The notes beneath the pieces are model-generated. The model was not told the origin of the DNA. It did no database searches and worked only from the letters and a program-made list of their open reading frames with translations. 64,000 bases of DNA, taken from Xanthomonas sp. DAR 34887 (GTDB lineage Bacteria > Pseudomonadota > Gammaproteobacteria > Xanthomonadales > Xanthomonadaceae). Position numbers and translations under genes: made by a program. The DNA lies in contig NZ_CP162490.1 of the NCBI RefSeq assembly GCF_041245805.1, forward strand, positions 1,341,001-1,405,000, written 5' to 3'. Positions 18,008 through 26,497 of this stretch are shown here, in pieces. Positions within the stretch are counted from its first letter, which is position 1; the number at the start of each line of letters is the position of its first letter.

Positions 18008-18437
18008 GCCCGCGCGCGACGCGACGCCCGCCGCGGCTGCCGACAGCGCGATCGTGGTGTTCGACGGGGTGTGCCTGCTGTGCAGCCGCTGGGTGCGTTT
18101 CCTGTTGCGCTTCGACCGCCGCGGTCGCTACCGCTTCGCGTCGATCCAATCGGCGAGCGGCCGCGCCTTGCTGGTTCGCCACGGTCTGGATCCGGACGAC
18201 CCGCTGTCGTTCCTGCTGCTGACGCCGCAACGCGCGTGGACCGATTCGGACGCGGCGATCGGCGTGATCGCCGGCCTCGGCGGCGCCTGGCGTGTGGTGG
18301 CTGTGTTGCGCCTGCTGCCGCGGCGCTGGCGCGATGCCGCGTATCGGGTGCTGGCGCGCAATCGCTATCGCTGGTTCGGCACGTCGACGCAATGTTTCCT
18401 GCCCGATCCGCAGCAGCGGTCGCGCTTTCTGGAGTGA
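17994..18437 (+). CDS. DCC-family thiol-disulfide oxidoreductase (DUF393)
   Basis: 147-residue protein with the family motif VFDGVCLLCSRWVRFL, where DGxCxxC is a thioredoxin-like redox pair, followed by RYRFASIQS and GGAWRVVAVLRLLPRRWRDAAYRVLARNRY. No ATG precedes the motif. TTG 17994 is the best start and overlaps DUF4166 by 14 bp; a GTG closer to the motif would leave almost no N-terminus. Substrate unknown. Confidence 0.82.
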   Translation: MNRPEPARDATPAAAADSAIVVFDGVCLLCSRWVRFLLRFDRRGRYRFASIQSASGRALLVRHGLDPDDPLSFLLLTPQRAWTDSDAAIGVIAGLGGAWRVVAVLRLLPRRWRDAAYRVLARNRYRWFGTSTQCFLPDPQQRSRFLE

Positions 18438-18507
18438 GCGTTGCGGTCGCCGCGGTCCGGCCGCGCGACGTTCGCATCCGAACCCGCCTGCCGCACTGCG
18501 CGCCCGC

Positions 18508-20364
18508 TCAGCGGGCGCTGCGCACCAGCGCGGTGACCTTGCCGCCGCTCGGCTGCGCGCGATGGGCTTCGATCCGGAACACCGCCACCGCGGTGGCCAG
18601 GCCGCCGGCCTGTTCTTCCATGCTGCGCGCGGCGGCGGTGGCTTCTTCCACCAGCGCGGCGTTGCGCTGGGTCACTTCGTCCAGCTGCATCACCGTGCGG
18701 TTGACCTGCTCGATGCCGCTGGATTGCTCGGCGCTGGCGGCGCTGATCTCGCCGATGAGTCCGGTCACGCGCTGCACCGAGCCGACGATCTCGTGCATGG
18801 TGGCGCCGGCGCGGTTCACCAGGCCCGAGCCCTGCGTCACCTTGCTCGTGGAGTCCTCGATCAGGTGCTTGATCTCCTTGGCTGCGTCCGCCGAGCGCTG
18901 CGCCAGCGAGCGCACTTCCGAGGCGACCACGGCGAAGCCGCGGCCCTGCTCGCCGGCGCGCGCGGCTTCGACCGCGGCGTTGAGCGCGAGGATGTTGGTC
19001 TGGAACGCGATCCCGTCGATGACGCTGATGATCTCGCCGATGCGCCGCGACGAGGTGCTGATCGCGCTCATCGTGGCGACCACCTCGTCCATCACCTTGC
19101 CGCCGGACTGCGCGATCTCGCCGGTGCTGTGCACCAGGCCGTTGGCCTGCTGCGCATTGTCGGCGTTCTGCTTCACTGCCGAGGTCAGTTCCTCCATCGA
19201 ACTGGCCGCTTCCTCCAGGCTGGCCGCCTGCTGCTCGGTGCGGTCGGACAGGTCGGTGTTGCCGGCGGCGATTTCCATCGCCGCGCGGCGGATCGCCTCG
19301 ACCGCGCCCTGGATGCCGACGATGATCTCGGTCAGCTTGGCCACGGTGCGGTTGGTGTCCTCGCGCAGCCGCGCGAACACGCCCTGCGCGTCGCCGTCGA
19401 CGCGATGGGTGAGATCGCCTTCGGCCAGCGCGGCCAGCGCGCTGGCCAGCGCCGCCAGGTTGTTCTCCACCGAATCGGAGATGCGGTTGACGCCTTCGGC
19501 CAGCGACTTGAGCACGCCGTCCATCGACGCGGTATCCAAACGGCGGCTGAAATCGCCGTGCGCGGCGGCCTCGATCACCGCGGTCAGCGCCTGCTCGGCA
19601 TTCACCTGCGCGGTCACCTCTTCCCACTGCGCGATGGTGCCCAGGCGCACGCCGTCGGCGCCGGTGATCGGGCTGTAGACGAAGTCGATCTGGCGGCCGA
19701 AGAACGGCGCGCGCACGCGCTTGGAACCGGTCAGCGCGCGCATGCGGTCGATCGCCGCCTGGCTGTCCGGATAGATGTCGCCGATGCTGCCGCCGACGAA
19801 CTGTTCGGCGCTGAATTCGGGGCGGAAGCTCTGCACGTCGGGCTCGATCATGCGCAGCATCTGCAGCAGCTTGCGGTTAGCGAAGTGCACGCGGCCGTCG
19901 TCGTCGGCGATGCGGACCATGGTGTCCAGATCGTCCAGCGCCTGGATCACGAAGCGGCCGCGGCGCAGTTCGGCCTCGGTCTCGGCCTGGCGTGCGGCCA
20001 GCCGCGCCTGCGCCGCCTGCAGCGCGCGCAGCAGCGCGGCGTCGGCGGCGTCGCCGGCGCCATCGAGGCGTTGGTCGAAGCGGCCTTCGCCCAGCGCCTG
20101 GATTGCCTGCAGCGCGCGCTGCGACGGCGCCGCGCGCCGCGTGCCGGCCCAGGACAGCGCCGCCACCAGCAGCGCCGCGGCCACCAGGGCCGGCGCCAGG
20201 CGCGCCAGCGCCGGAGCGTTCGGCCCGAGCTGGCGCCCGAGGTGCAGCGCGTACAGCGCCATCGCCAACAGGCCAAGCGCATAGGCCAGTGCGAACAGCA
20301 GCGGGCGCGATGGCAGGCGGAGGGCGCCAATCGGGCGAGGGGATGCGGCGTCTGGCAGGGTCAT
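18508..20364 (-). CDS. Methyl-accepting chemotaxis protein with PAS domain
   Basis: Chemoreceptor of 618 residues. Two hydrophobic helices near residues 15-75 enclose almost no periplasmic loop, so sensing is probably cytoplasmic. A PAS domain lies at about 135-250 ([27 protein letters not shown]), then HAMP-like repeats ([28 protein letters not shown]). The signalling domain has the conserved hairpin tip [36 protein letters not shown] split across about residues 480-515. No CheB/R-binding pentapeptide is visible at the C-terminus. ATG 20364 is chosen; the frame extends to 20466. Confidence 0.93.
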   Translation of the reverse strand: MTLPDAASPRPIGALRLPSRPLLFALAYALGLLAMALYALHLGRQLGPNAPALARLAPALVAAALLVAALSWAGTRRAAPSQRALQAIQALGEGRFDQRLDGAGDAADAALLRALQAAQARLAARQAETEAELRRGRFVIQALDDLDTMVRIADDDGRVHFANRKLLQMLRMIEPDVQSFRPEFSAEQFVGGSIGDIYPDSQAAIDRMRALTGSKRVRAPFFGRQIDFVYSPITGADGVRLGTIAQWEEVTAQVNAEQALTAVIEAAAHGDFSRRLDTASMDGVLKSLAEGVNRISDSVENNLAALASALAALAEGDLTHRVDGDAQGVFARLREDTNRTVAKLTEIIVGIQGAVEAIRRAAMEIAAGNTDLSDRTEQQAASLEEAASSMEELTSAVKQNADNAQQANGLVHSTGEIAQSGGKVMDEVVATMSAISTSSRRIGEIISVIDGIAFQTNILALNAAVEAARAGEQGRGFAVVASEVRSLAQRSADAAKEIKHLIEDSTSKVTQGSGLVNRAGATMHEIVGSVQRVTGLIGEISAASAEQSSGIEQVNRTVMQLDEVTQRNAALVEEATAAARSMEEQAGGLATAVAVFRIEAHRAQPSGGKVTALVRSAR

Positions 20365-20623
20365 GGCGGCTACCGGCTGGAAGATCGGCGCGATCTGTTC
20401 GCGTCGACAAAAGTCAAATATGCCTCTCAGTATCGGCCGGCAGGTTCCCGGGCTTGACCGCGCCACAGACCGCTCGTCGGAAATATCGCGCCTGAATAGG
20501 CGGCGCAGGTCCCTGAAAAAACTGAATTTTTTTGCTGCAGCGCAATAGGTCGCTCAGCGAAGCCCTGGCCCACGACGCGCACCTGCGCGAACACGCCGCG
20601 GTTGGCCGCAGCGCTTCCCACAC

Positions 20624-20652
20624 AAAAAGCCGGCCGTCTTGCGACGGCCGGT
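20624..20652 (-). terminator. Rho-independent terminator after the glucose dehydrogenase
   Basis: 10-bp stem (GCCGGCCGTC / GACGGCCGGT, with a terminal wobble) around TTGC, followed in the minus direction by TTTTT at 20624-20628. It lies 24 bp past the dehydrogenase stop and within the 312-bp gap upstream of the chemoreceptor; nothing else is evident in that gap. Confidence 0.85.
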
Positions 20653-20676
20653 CGGGTGCATCGGAGCGGGCCGGCG

Positions 20677-23145
20677 TTACTTCGCCGGTGCGGCGTCCGG
20701 CAGGGTCCAGGCGATCACGCTGTCGCCGGGCTTGGTCTCCATGCGGTCGTGGCCGCCGATCGCGGCGACGATGTACTGCTTGCCGTTCGCCGTGTAGCTC
20801 AGCGGCGCGGCCTGCGGGCCGGCTGGCACCCGCACTTCCCACAGCAGCTTGCCGGTCTGGGTGTCGTAGCCGCGCAGGAAGTTGTCCAGCGCCGCGCCGA
20901 TGAAGGTGACGCCGCCGGCGGTGGCCAGCGAGCCGCTGTTGTTCGGCGTGCCCAGCTCGAACTTCATCTTCGACGGGATGCCCATCGGGCCCTGGTCGTA
21001 GCCGGTGCCCAGCGGACGCCGCCAGATCACCTGCTGGGTGCGCAGGTCCACGCCGGAAATGTAGCCCCACGGCGGGGCGATGCACGGCGTGTTCAGCGGC
21101 GACATCCACGGTTCCTTGCGCGCGCCGTAGGCCAGGCCTTCCTGCGCCATGTAGCCGGGCGTCTTGCTCTTGCCGTTGAACACCGACACCACGCCCAGCG
21201 CGTTCATTTCCTGCCGCGGATAGACGTGTTCGGTATACGGCAGGCGGTTGCTGTTCATCACCATGATGCCGCGCTGCAGGTCCACCGACACGCCGCCCCA
21301 GTTGATGCCGCCGTGGTTGCCGGTGAACGACAGCGAGCCCTGCAGGCTGGGCGGGGTGAACATGCCTTCGTAGCGCAGCTGCTTGAACTGGATGCGGCAG
21401 GCCAGCTGGTCGAACGGGGTGATGCCCCAGGCGTCGGATTCGACGATGGTCTCGTAATCCTTGCTCGGCGCGCCCACGGTGTTGGGCATGCCCGGCGACA
21501 CCGGCTGGGTCTTGGCGGTCCAGTCGCCGTGGTCGGTGCCCTGCGGCACCGGCAGTTGCTGCACCGGCATGATCGGCTTGCCGGTCTCGCGGTCGAGCAC
21601 GAACACCTGGCCGGACTTGGTGGCCTGGATCACCGCCGGGCGCGTGCCGCCGCCGGGAACCGGGAAATCGACCAAGTTCGGCTGCGGGCCGATATCGTAG
21701 TCCCACAGGTCGTGGTTGACCGTGCGGAAGTGCCAGCGCTCCTTGCCGGTGGCCGCGTCCACCGCGACCAGCGAGGCGGTGTATTCCTCTTCCTGCGGGG
21801 TGCGGCCCTTGCCGAAGAAATCGCCGGAGGCGTTGCCGGTGGGCAGGTAGACCAAGCCCAGTTCGTCGTCGGCGGCCATCAGCGACCACACGTTCGGAGT
21901 CGAGCGGGTATAGGTCTGCCCGGCCGGCGGCGCGGCGGCGATCGCCGGGTTGCCCAGGTCCCAGGCCCAGCGCAGCTGGCCGCTGATCGCGTCGAAGGCG
22001 CGCACCACGCCGGACGGCGCATCGCGTTCCTGGCCGTCGCGGACCTGGCCGGTGGGCTGAATCACCACGCCGCGCATCACCACCGGCGGCGAGGTCGGGC
22101 CGACGAAGCCGGGCTTGGTGTTGCCGGTGTCCTTGTTCAGATCCACGTAGCCGTGGTCGCCGAAGCTCTCGCACAACTTGCCGGTGGCGGCGTCGAGCGC
22201 GCCCAGGCGGCCATCGACCATCGGCCAGAAGATGCGTTTGGCGCATTCGGCGACCTGGGTGGTGGCCTCGAAATAGGACACGCCGCGGCAGGTGGTGGCG
22301 GCGACGCCGGCCATCGCCTTGGGGTTGGTCTTGGGATCGAAGCGCCAACGCTCCTTGCCGGTCGTGGCCTCGACCGCGATCACCTTCTGCGTCGGCGTGC
22401 AGATGTAGACCAGGTCGCCGACCTTCAGCGGGGTGTTCTGGAACGCATAGCCGAGCTTGGAGCCGGCCGGCTTGAGGTCGCCGGTGTGGAATTCCCAGGC
22501 GATCTTCAGGTCCTTGACGTTGTCCGGGGTGATCTGCGCGCCGGGGCTGTAGTGGTTGGACAGGTTGGAACCGGCATAGGCGGTCCAGTTGCCGGCATCG
22601 TGATTGGCGGCGACGTTGCCGTCGGGGCTGCTCACCGTGGCGCGACTGAACGCCGCCTGCGGCCGTTGCGCGGCCAGCCCGGGGTCGGCCAACTCGATGC
22701 TGCGCGGGAACAGCAGCGGCCCGAACACCAGCAGCGCACCGAGCACCGGCAGCACGCCGGCGACCAGCGCGTAGCCCAGGCCGGACAGCGGCGCCATTCG
22801 CCGGCGCGCCACTTTCCAGAACGGCAGCAGCACCAGCCCCAGCACCGAGATCATCGCCAGGCGCGGGATCAGCGCCCAGCCGTCCAGGCCGACTTCGGCC
22901 AGCGCCCAGGCGATGGTCGCGGCCAGGGTCATGCCGAACAGCCACAGCCCGGCACGGCGGCCGAGCGCCAGCAATATGCCGGACACGGCCAGGGCCAGGC
23001 CGGCCAGCAGGTAGTACCAGGAGCCGCCGACGGCGACGAGTTGCCCGCCCATGGCGGCCAGGGCGGCGCCGATCAGGGCGATGACCACGGCGTAGGCGAC
23101 GAACAGCCAGGTGCCGGGTCCGGAGGTGGTAGTGGGATCGTTCAT
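20677..23145 (-). CDS. gcd: Membrane-bound PQQ-dependent glucose/quinate-type dehydrogenase
   Basis: Oxidises an aldose such as glucose to the lactone in the periplasm and passes electrons to ubiquinone. It has 822 residues: five transmembrane helices in about the first 150, then the PQQ propeller (NWTAYAGSNLSNHYSPGAQITPDNV, ATTGKERWRFDPKTN, DATTGKLCESFG-type blades, NTPCIAPPWGYISGVDL). The length fits mGDH (about 800). The quinate/shikimate relatives have the same layout, so glucose is likely but not proven. Single gene with its own terminator. Confidence 0.88.
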   Translation of the reverse strand: MNDPTTTSGPGTWLFVAYAVVIALIGAALAAMGGQLVAVGGSWYYLLAGLALAVSGILLALGRRAGLWLFGMTLAATIAWALAEVGLDGWALIPRLAMISVLGLVLLPFWKVARRRMAPLSGLGYALVAGVLPVLGALLVFGPLLFPRSIELADPGLAAQRPQAAFSRATVSSPDGNVAANHDAGNWTAYAGSNLSNHYSPGAQITPDNVKDLKIAWEFHTGDLKPAGSKLGYAFQNTPLKVGDLVYICTPTQKVIAVEATTGKERWRFDPKTNPKAMAGVAATTCRGVSYFEATTQVAECAKRIFWPMVDGRLGALDAATGKLCESFGDHGYVDLNKDTGNTKPGFVGPTSPPVVMRGVVIQPTGQVRDGQERDAPSGVVRAFDAISGQLRWAWDLGNPAIAAAPPAGQTYTRSTPNVWSLMAADDELGLVYLPTGNASGDFFGKGRTPQEEEYTASLVAVDAATGKERWHFRTVNHDLWDYDIGPQPNLVDFPVPGGGTRPAVIQATKSGQVFVLDRETGKPIMPVQQLPVPQGTDHGDWTAKTQPVSPGMPNTVGAPSKDYETIVESDAWGITPFDQLACRIQFKQLRYEGMFTPPSLQGSLSFTGNHGGINWGGVSVDLQRGIMVMNSNRLPYTEHVYPRQEMNALGVVSVFNGKSKTPGYMAQEGLAYGARKEPWMSPLNTPCIAPPWGYISGVDLRTQQVIWRRPLGTGYDQGPMGIPSKMKFELGTPNNSGSLATAGGVTFIGAALDNFLRGYDTQTGKLLWEVRVPAGPQAAPLSYTANGKQYIVAAIGGHDRMETKPGDSVIAWTLPDAAPAK

Positions 23146-23608
23146 GGAAATGGGGAGTCCAACAGGGACCCGGACGCGTCGCAGAGGGGGCTACGGCATA
23201 AGCGGGTCGTGGAGGGGCAGGCGAGGGCATGACCGCATCGGGGCGGTGGTCCTGCGCACAACGGGAACACCGCGCTACCCCTCCCAGGGTGCAGAAAAAG
23301 CACGGTGCGTATGGGCGATTTTAAGGCATCGGAGTTGTCGAGCCGTGACGGCAGACGCAACCTTCCGTCCTGTTTGGCGGAAGCAGTGCGCAAGGCAAGA
23401 GTGGGATGTGCATCACCAGCGACGCACGCCGATGTTTCGTGCCGGCGCATCGCTTGGGTAGAGTGCGAGGCGCAGGAACCGCGTCGAGGCGCAGCTGCTG
23501 CTGCGTGCACGCATTGCGTGCGGGCAGCGCTCAGCGGCTGTCGACAGCCTCGCTGCTTCCTGTGCCTTGCGATCCAGTCATGTTGTGCCGAGCCAAGAGG
23601 GATCTTGT
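23146..23608. other. 463-bp intergenic region, divergent promoters
   Basis: Separates gcd (minus) from the amidase gene (plus), so it should hold two promoters. A small inverted repeat CTTCCG...CGGAAG spans 23362-23383. The short open frames here lack family features and ribosome sites. No further element recognised. Confidence 0.5.
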
Positions 23609-24640
23609 ATGGCCAATTCGCCGACTGTTCGACTTCCCAGCGACCCGCTGCATCCCGATCACGAGATGTACCAGCGCCTGTTGACCGGCGTGCAGGACCT
23701 GCATCGCGGCACGCCGGAGCAGAATGCCAACCTGGCGGCCGCCTTGTATGCGGAGATCCGCACGCGGCAACCGCATATGGCGGCGCGCGATATCGGCCAG
23801 GTCATGGCGGGCGATCCGGGCGCGCGACAACCTTCCGTGCTCGTACTGCCGAGGGCGGGTTACCACACGCACGATCCCGATCCTGCGGCATCGCGCTTCA
23901 GCGTGCCGATGGAAGCCGCGTCGCGGCCTGCGCCGCAGTCGCTGGCGCCGTTCGGGCGCGAAACCACGATCGGGCGGGACGGCTTCCTGACCGATCCGGG
24001 CATCACCCGCACGCCGGTCGCCAAGATCGAGCACGGCGCCATGCCGCAGGTGAATGGCATCGTGCTGCACCGGACCGACTCCAACACCGCGGCGAGCACG
24101 CTGAATACATGGCGGACGCGTGCGGACGCCACCGGTGCGCACTTCCTGATCGATACCGACGGCACCGTCCACCAAACCGTCAGCGTCGACAGGCAGGCCT
24201 GGCACGTGGGCCCGGTGCGCTCGCGTGGCGAGGTGGAGGGAACGATCACGCCTGCCGACCAGCGCGAACTCAATGCCGCCAGGGGCACGACACCCGAGTG
24301 GCAGGGGACGGCGGTACGGGCGGTCAGCGCCGTCGAAGCGACGCGGCCGTACCCCGAGCGCTATCCGACCAACGGCGACAGTGTCGGGATCGAGGTCGTC
24401 GGCCGCTACAACGCGGCAACCAAGACATGGGACCCGCCGACGGCGGCGCAGACGGCCTCCATTCAACGGCTGGTGGGAACCTTGCAGAACAACTTCGGGC
24501 TAAACGACCATGACGTGTATCAGCACGATGCCATCTCGCGCAAAACCCCGGGCGAAGGCGCAGGCCTTTACACGCCTGCCGCCCCTGCTGCTCCTGCTGC
24601 CGATGCTCCTGGGGTGTCACCCGCAGGTCCGAGCAGATAG
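23609..24640 (+). CDS. Putative N-acetylmuramoyl-L-alanine amidase toxin with XVIPCD-like N-terminus
   Basis: 343 residues, ATG 23609 behind AAGAGGG. Residues 1-75 (SDPLHPDHEMYQRLL, then LAAALYAEIRT, DIGQVMAGD) resemble XVIPCD, the signal that delivers Xanthomonadaceae type IV secretion effectors, although that domain normally sits at the C-terminus. Residues about 145-330 look like Amidase_2/PGRP: GIVLHRTD (His154, likely Zn ligand), AHFLIDTDGTVHQTV, AWHVGP (His199), SVGIEVVG and YQHDAISRKTPGEG (His306). There is no Sec signal. A lipoprotein gene overlaps the 3' end, as expected for a cognate immunity protein. The role as an antibacterial cell-wall toxin is inference; a housekeeping amidase would normally carry a signal peptide. 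Confidence 0.75.
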   Translation: MANSPTVRLPSDPLHPDHEMYQRLLTGVQDLHRGTPEQNANLAAALYAEIRTRQPHMAARDIGQVMAGDPGARQPSVLVLPRAGYHTHDPDPAASRFSVPMEAASRPAPQSLAPFGRETTIGRDGFLTDPGITRTPVAKIEHGAMPQVNGIVLHRTDSNTAASTLNTWRTRADATGAHFLIDTDGTVHQTVSVDRQAWHVGPVRSRGEVEGTITPADQRELNAARGTTPEWQGTAVRAVSAVEATRPYPERYPTNGDSVGIEVVGRYNAATKTWDPPTAAQTASIQRLVGTLQNNFGLNDHDVYQHDAISRKTPGEGAGLYTPAAPAAPAADAPGVSPAGPSR

Positions 24641-24998
24641 CGGCGCGTCGCAATTGACCGTCCTGGAGATTTCCAAGGCGGTCTACGAGCCTGCGCGCGG
24701 CGCCGCCAGGCTGGCCAAGGAGCAGGCGATGTGCAGCGCCTGGTCGCTGGACCGGACGCAGGCGGAATCCTTCTTCGGCCTGAGCAAGCAACTGGGCGAA
24801 GGAGAACTGCACGACTTCGACTGGCTACCCTGCTCGATCAAGGGCCGCGTGCGGGCGCAAGGGCGCGTGTGGGAGTTCGAGATCAATGCCGCAGGCACCA
24901 GCACCTGGCGCAACGGCGAGCAGACGCGGATGCTGGGATGCGCGCAGGCCGCATGCGCGCCGTTCGTGGTATTGATGCCGGAGACCGGCGGGCCGTAA
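24528..24998 (+). CDS. Putative periplasmic immunity lipoprotein (X-Tfi-like) overlapping the amidase gene
   Basis: 156 residues from ATG 24528; ATG 24510 is also possible. The first 113 bp overlap the end of the amidase gene in another frame. A basic N-region and a run of leucines lead to a lipobox LLGC (Cys30) with His at +2, which predicts outer-membrane sorting. The mature domain has several cysteines (AMCSAW, WLPCSIKG, LGCAQAACAPF) and matches no family I recognise. Gene order effector then lipoprotein, co-translation and periplasmic location fit an inhibitor of the upstream amidase, which is inference. Confidence 0.7.
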   Translation: MPSRAKPRAKAQAFTRLPPLLLLLPMLLGCHPQVRADSGASQLTVLEISKAVYEPARGAARLAKEQAMCSAWSLDRTQAESFFGLSKQLGEGELHDFDWLPCSIKGRVRAQGRVWEFEINAAGTSTWRNGEQTRMLGCAQAACAPFVVLMPETGGP

Positions 24999-25095
24999 CC
25001 GCGGGCGGTTCGCGATCGCTTCGCCATCCGCTCCGTGTCGACGCGCCGCAGGCCCGCGTCCGCGTGGCCAATTGTCGTCGAACCGCAGTGTATGC

Positions 25096-25126
25096 GAGGC
25101 TGCGCGACCGGCGTCGCGCAGGCCTC
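25096..25126 (-). terminator. Possible terminator hairpin after otsA
   Basis: GAGGC-TGCGCGAC and GTCGCGCA-GGCCTC form a GC-rich hairpin a few bases past the otsA stop. There is no T-run, so it may act only as a 3' stabiliser. Confidence 0.4.
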
Positions 25127-25132
25127 GTCGCC

Positions 25133-26497
25133 TCAGCGCTCCAGCGCCTGCAGGTAGCGTTGCCGCCACACGCCGATGTCGTTCTTGCGCAGGTGGTCCA
25201 TCATGGTCTGCCAGCGCTCGATGCGCTTGGCCTTGGGCAGCGAGGCGGCGGTGGCGATCGCATCGGCCACACCGTCCAGGTCGTGCGGATTGACCAGCAG
25301 CGCTTCCTTCAGTTCGTCGGCGGCGCCGGCCAGCAGCGACAGCACCAGCACGCCGGGATTCTCCGGGTCCTGCGCGGCCACGTATTCCTTGGCCACCAGG
25401 TTCATGCCGTCGCGCAGCGGCGTCACCAGGCCCACCTGGGCGGCACGGTAGAAGCCGGTCAGGGTGGCGTGGGTGAAGTTGCGGTTGACGTAGCGCAGCG
25501 GGGTCCAGTCCGGCTCGGCGTGGCCGCCGTTGATGTGCCCGGCGATCTGTTCGAGCTGGTTGCGCAGCTGCTTGTATTCGGCGACGTCACCGCGCGAGAC
25601 CGGCGCGATCTGCAGATAGGTCAGGCTGCCGCGCTGGTCCGCATGCCGTTCCAGGTAGCGTTCGAAGCCGAGAAAGCGTTCGGGCAGGCCCTTGGAGTAG
25701 TCCAGCCGGTCCACGCCGATCGCCAGCTGGCGCTCGCGCAGGCTGCTGCGCAGGTCGCGCACCGCCGGCTTGGAGACCGCCGCGCGCGCCTGCTGCGCGA
25801 TCAGTTCGGTGTCGATGCCGATCGGGAATTTCTCGGCGCGGAAGCGGCGCCCGCCGGGCGCTTCCAGCACGCCGTCCTTGATCACCTTGCCGCCGCCGAA
25901 CAGACGCACGTAGGCCTGGAAGCGGTCCACGTCGCGCTGGGTCTGGAAGCCGACCAGGTCGTAGGCGTAGAAGCCGGAGAACAGCCGCGCATGGTCGGGC
26001 AGGGCCTGGATCAGGTCGGCCGAAGGGAACGGCACGTGCAGGAAGAAGCCAATGCGGCAGCCGATGCCGCGCTCGCGCAGCAGCGAGGCCAGCGGGATCA
26101 GGTGGTAGTCGTGGATCCACACCGTGTCGTCTTCGCGCAGCAGCGGCGCCAGCTTCTCGGCGAACATCGCGTTGACCCGGCGGTAGCCCTCGCGGGTGGC
26201 GCGGTCGTAATCGACCAGGTCCAGGCGGAAATGCAGCAGCGGCCACAGCGTGCGGTTGGCGAAGCCGTTGTAGTACGCGTCCAGGTCGGCGCGGTTGAGG
26301 TCCATGGTGACGAAGCGGATGTCGCCCTGGGTCTGCTCGTGCAGCGCGCCGCTGTCGCCGCGCACGGTCTTGCCGCTCCAGCCGAACCACACCCCGCCGC
26401 GTTCCTTCAACGCGGCGAGCAAGCCCACGGCCAGGCCGCCGGCGCGGTTCTCGCCGGGCAGGGCCACGCGGTTGGATACCACGACCAGTCTGCTCAT
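25133..26497 (-). CDS. otsA: Trehalose-6-phosphate synthase
   Basis: GT20 enzyme joining UDP-glucose and glucose-6-phosphate into trehalose-6-phosphate, for osmotic protection. It has 454 residues. Family blocks are MSRLVVVSNRVALP, GGLAVGLLAAL, TVWIHDYHLIPLASLLRE, IGFFLHVPFPS, the GVDRLDYSKGLPERF sugar-binding region and LRDGMNLVAKEYVA. A strong AGGAGG lies five bases before ATG 26497, which overlaps the GH15 stop by 4 bp. It is last in the operon otsB-GH15-otsA. Confidence 0.96.
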   Translation of the reverse strand: MSRLVVVSNRVALPGENRAGGLAVGLLAALKERGGVWFGWSGKTVRGDSGALHEQTQGDIRFVTMDLNRADLDAYYNGFANRTLWPLLHFRLDLVDYDRATREGYRRVNAMFAEKLAPLLREDDTVWIHDYHLIPLASLLRERGIGCRIGFFLHVPFPSADLIQALPDHARLFSGFYAYDLVGFQTQRDVDRFQAYVRLFGGGKVIKDGVLEAPGGRRFRAEKFPIGIDTELIAQQARAAVSKPAVRDLRSSLRERQLAIGVDRLDYSKGLPERFLGFERYLERHADQRGSLTYLQIAPVSRGDVAEYKQLRNQLEQIAGHINGGHAEPDWTPLRYVNRNFTHATLTGFYRAAQVGLVTPLRDGMNLVAKEYVAAQDPENPGVLVLSLLAGAADELKEALLVNPHDLDGVADAIATAASLPKAKRIERWQTMMDHLRKNDIGVWRQRYLQALER

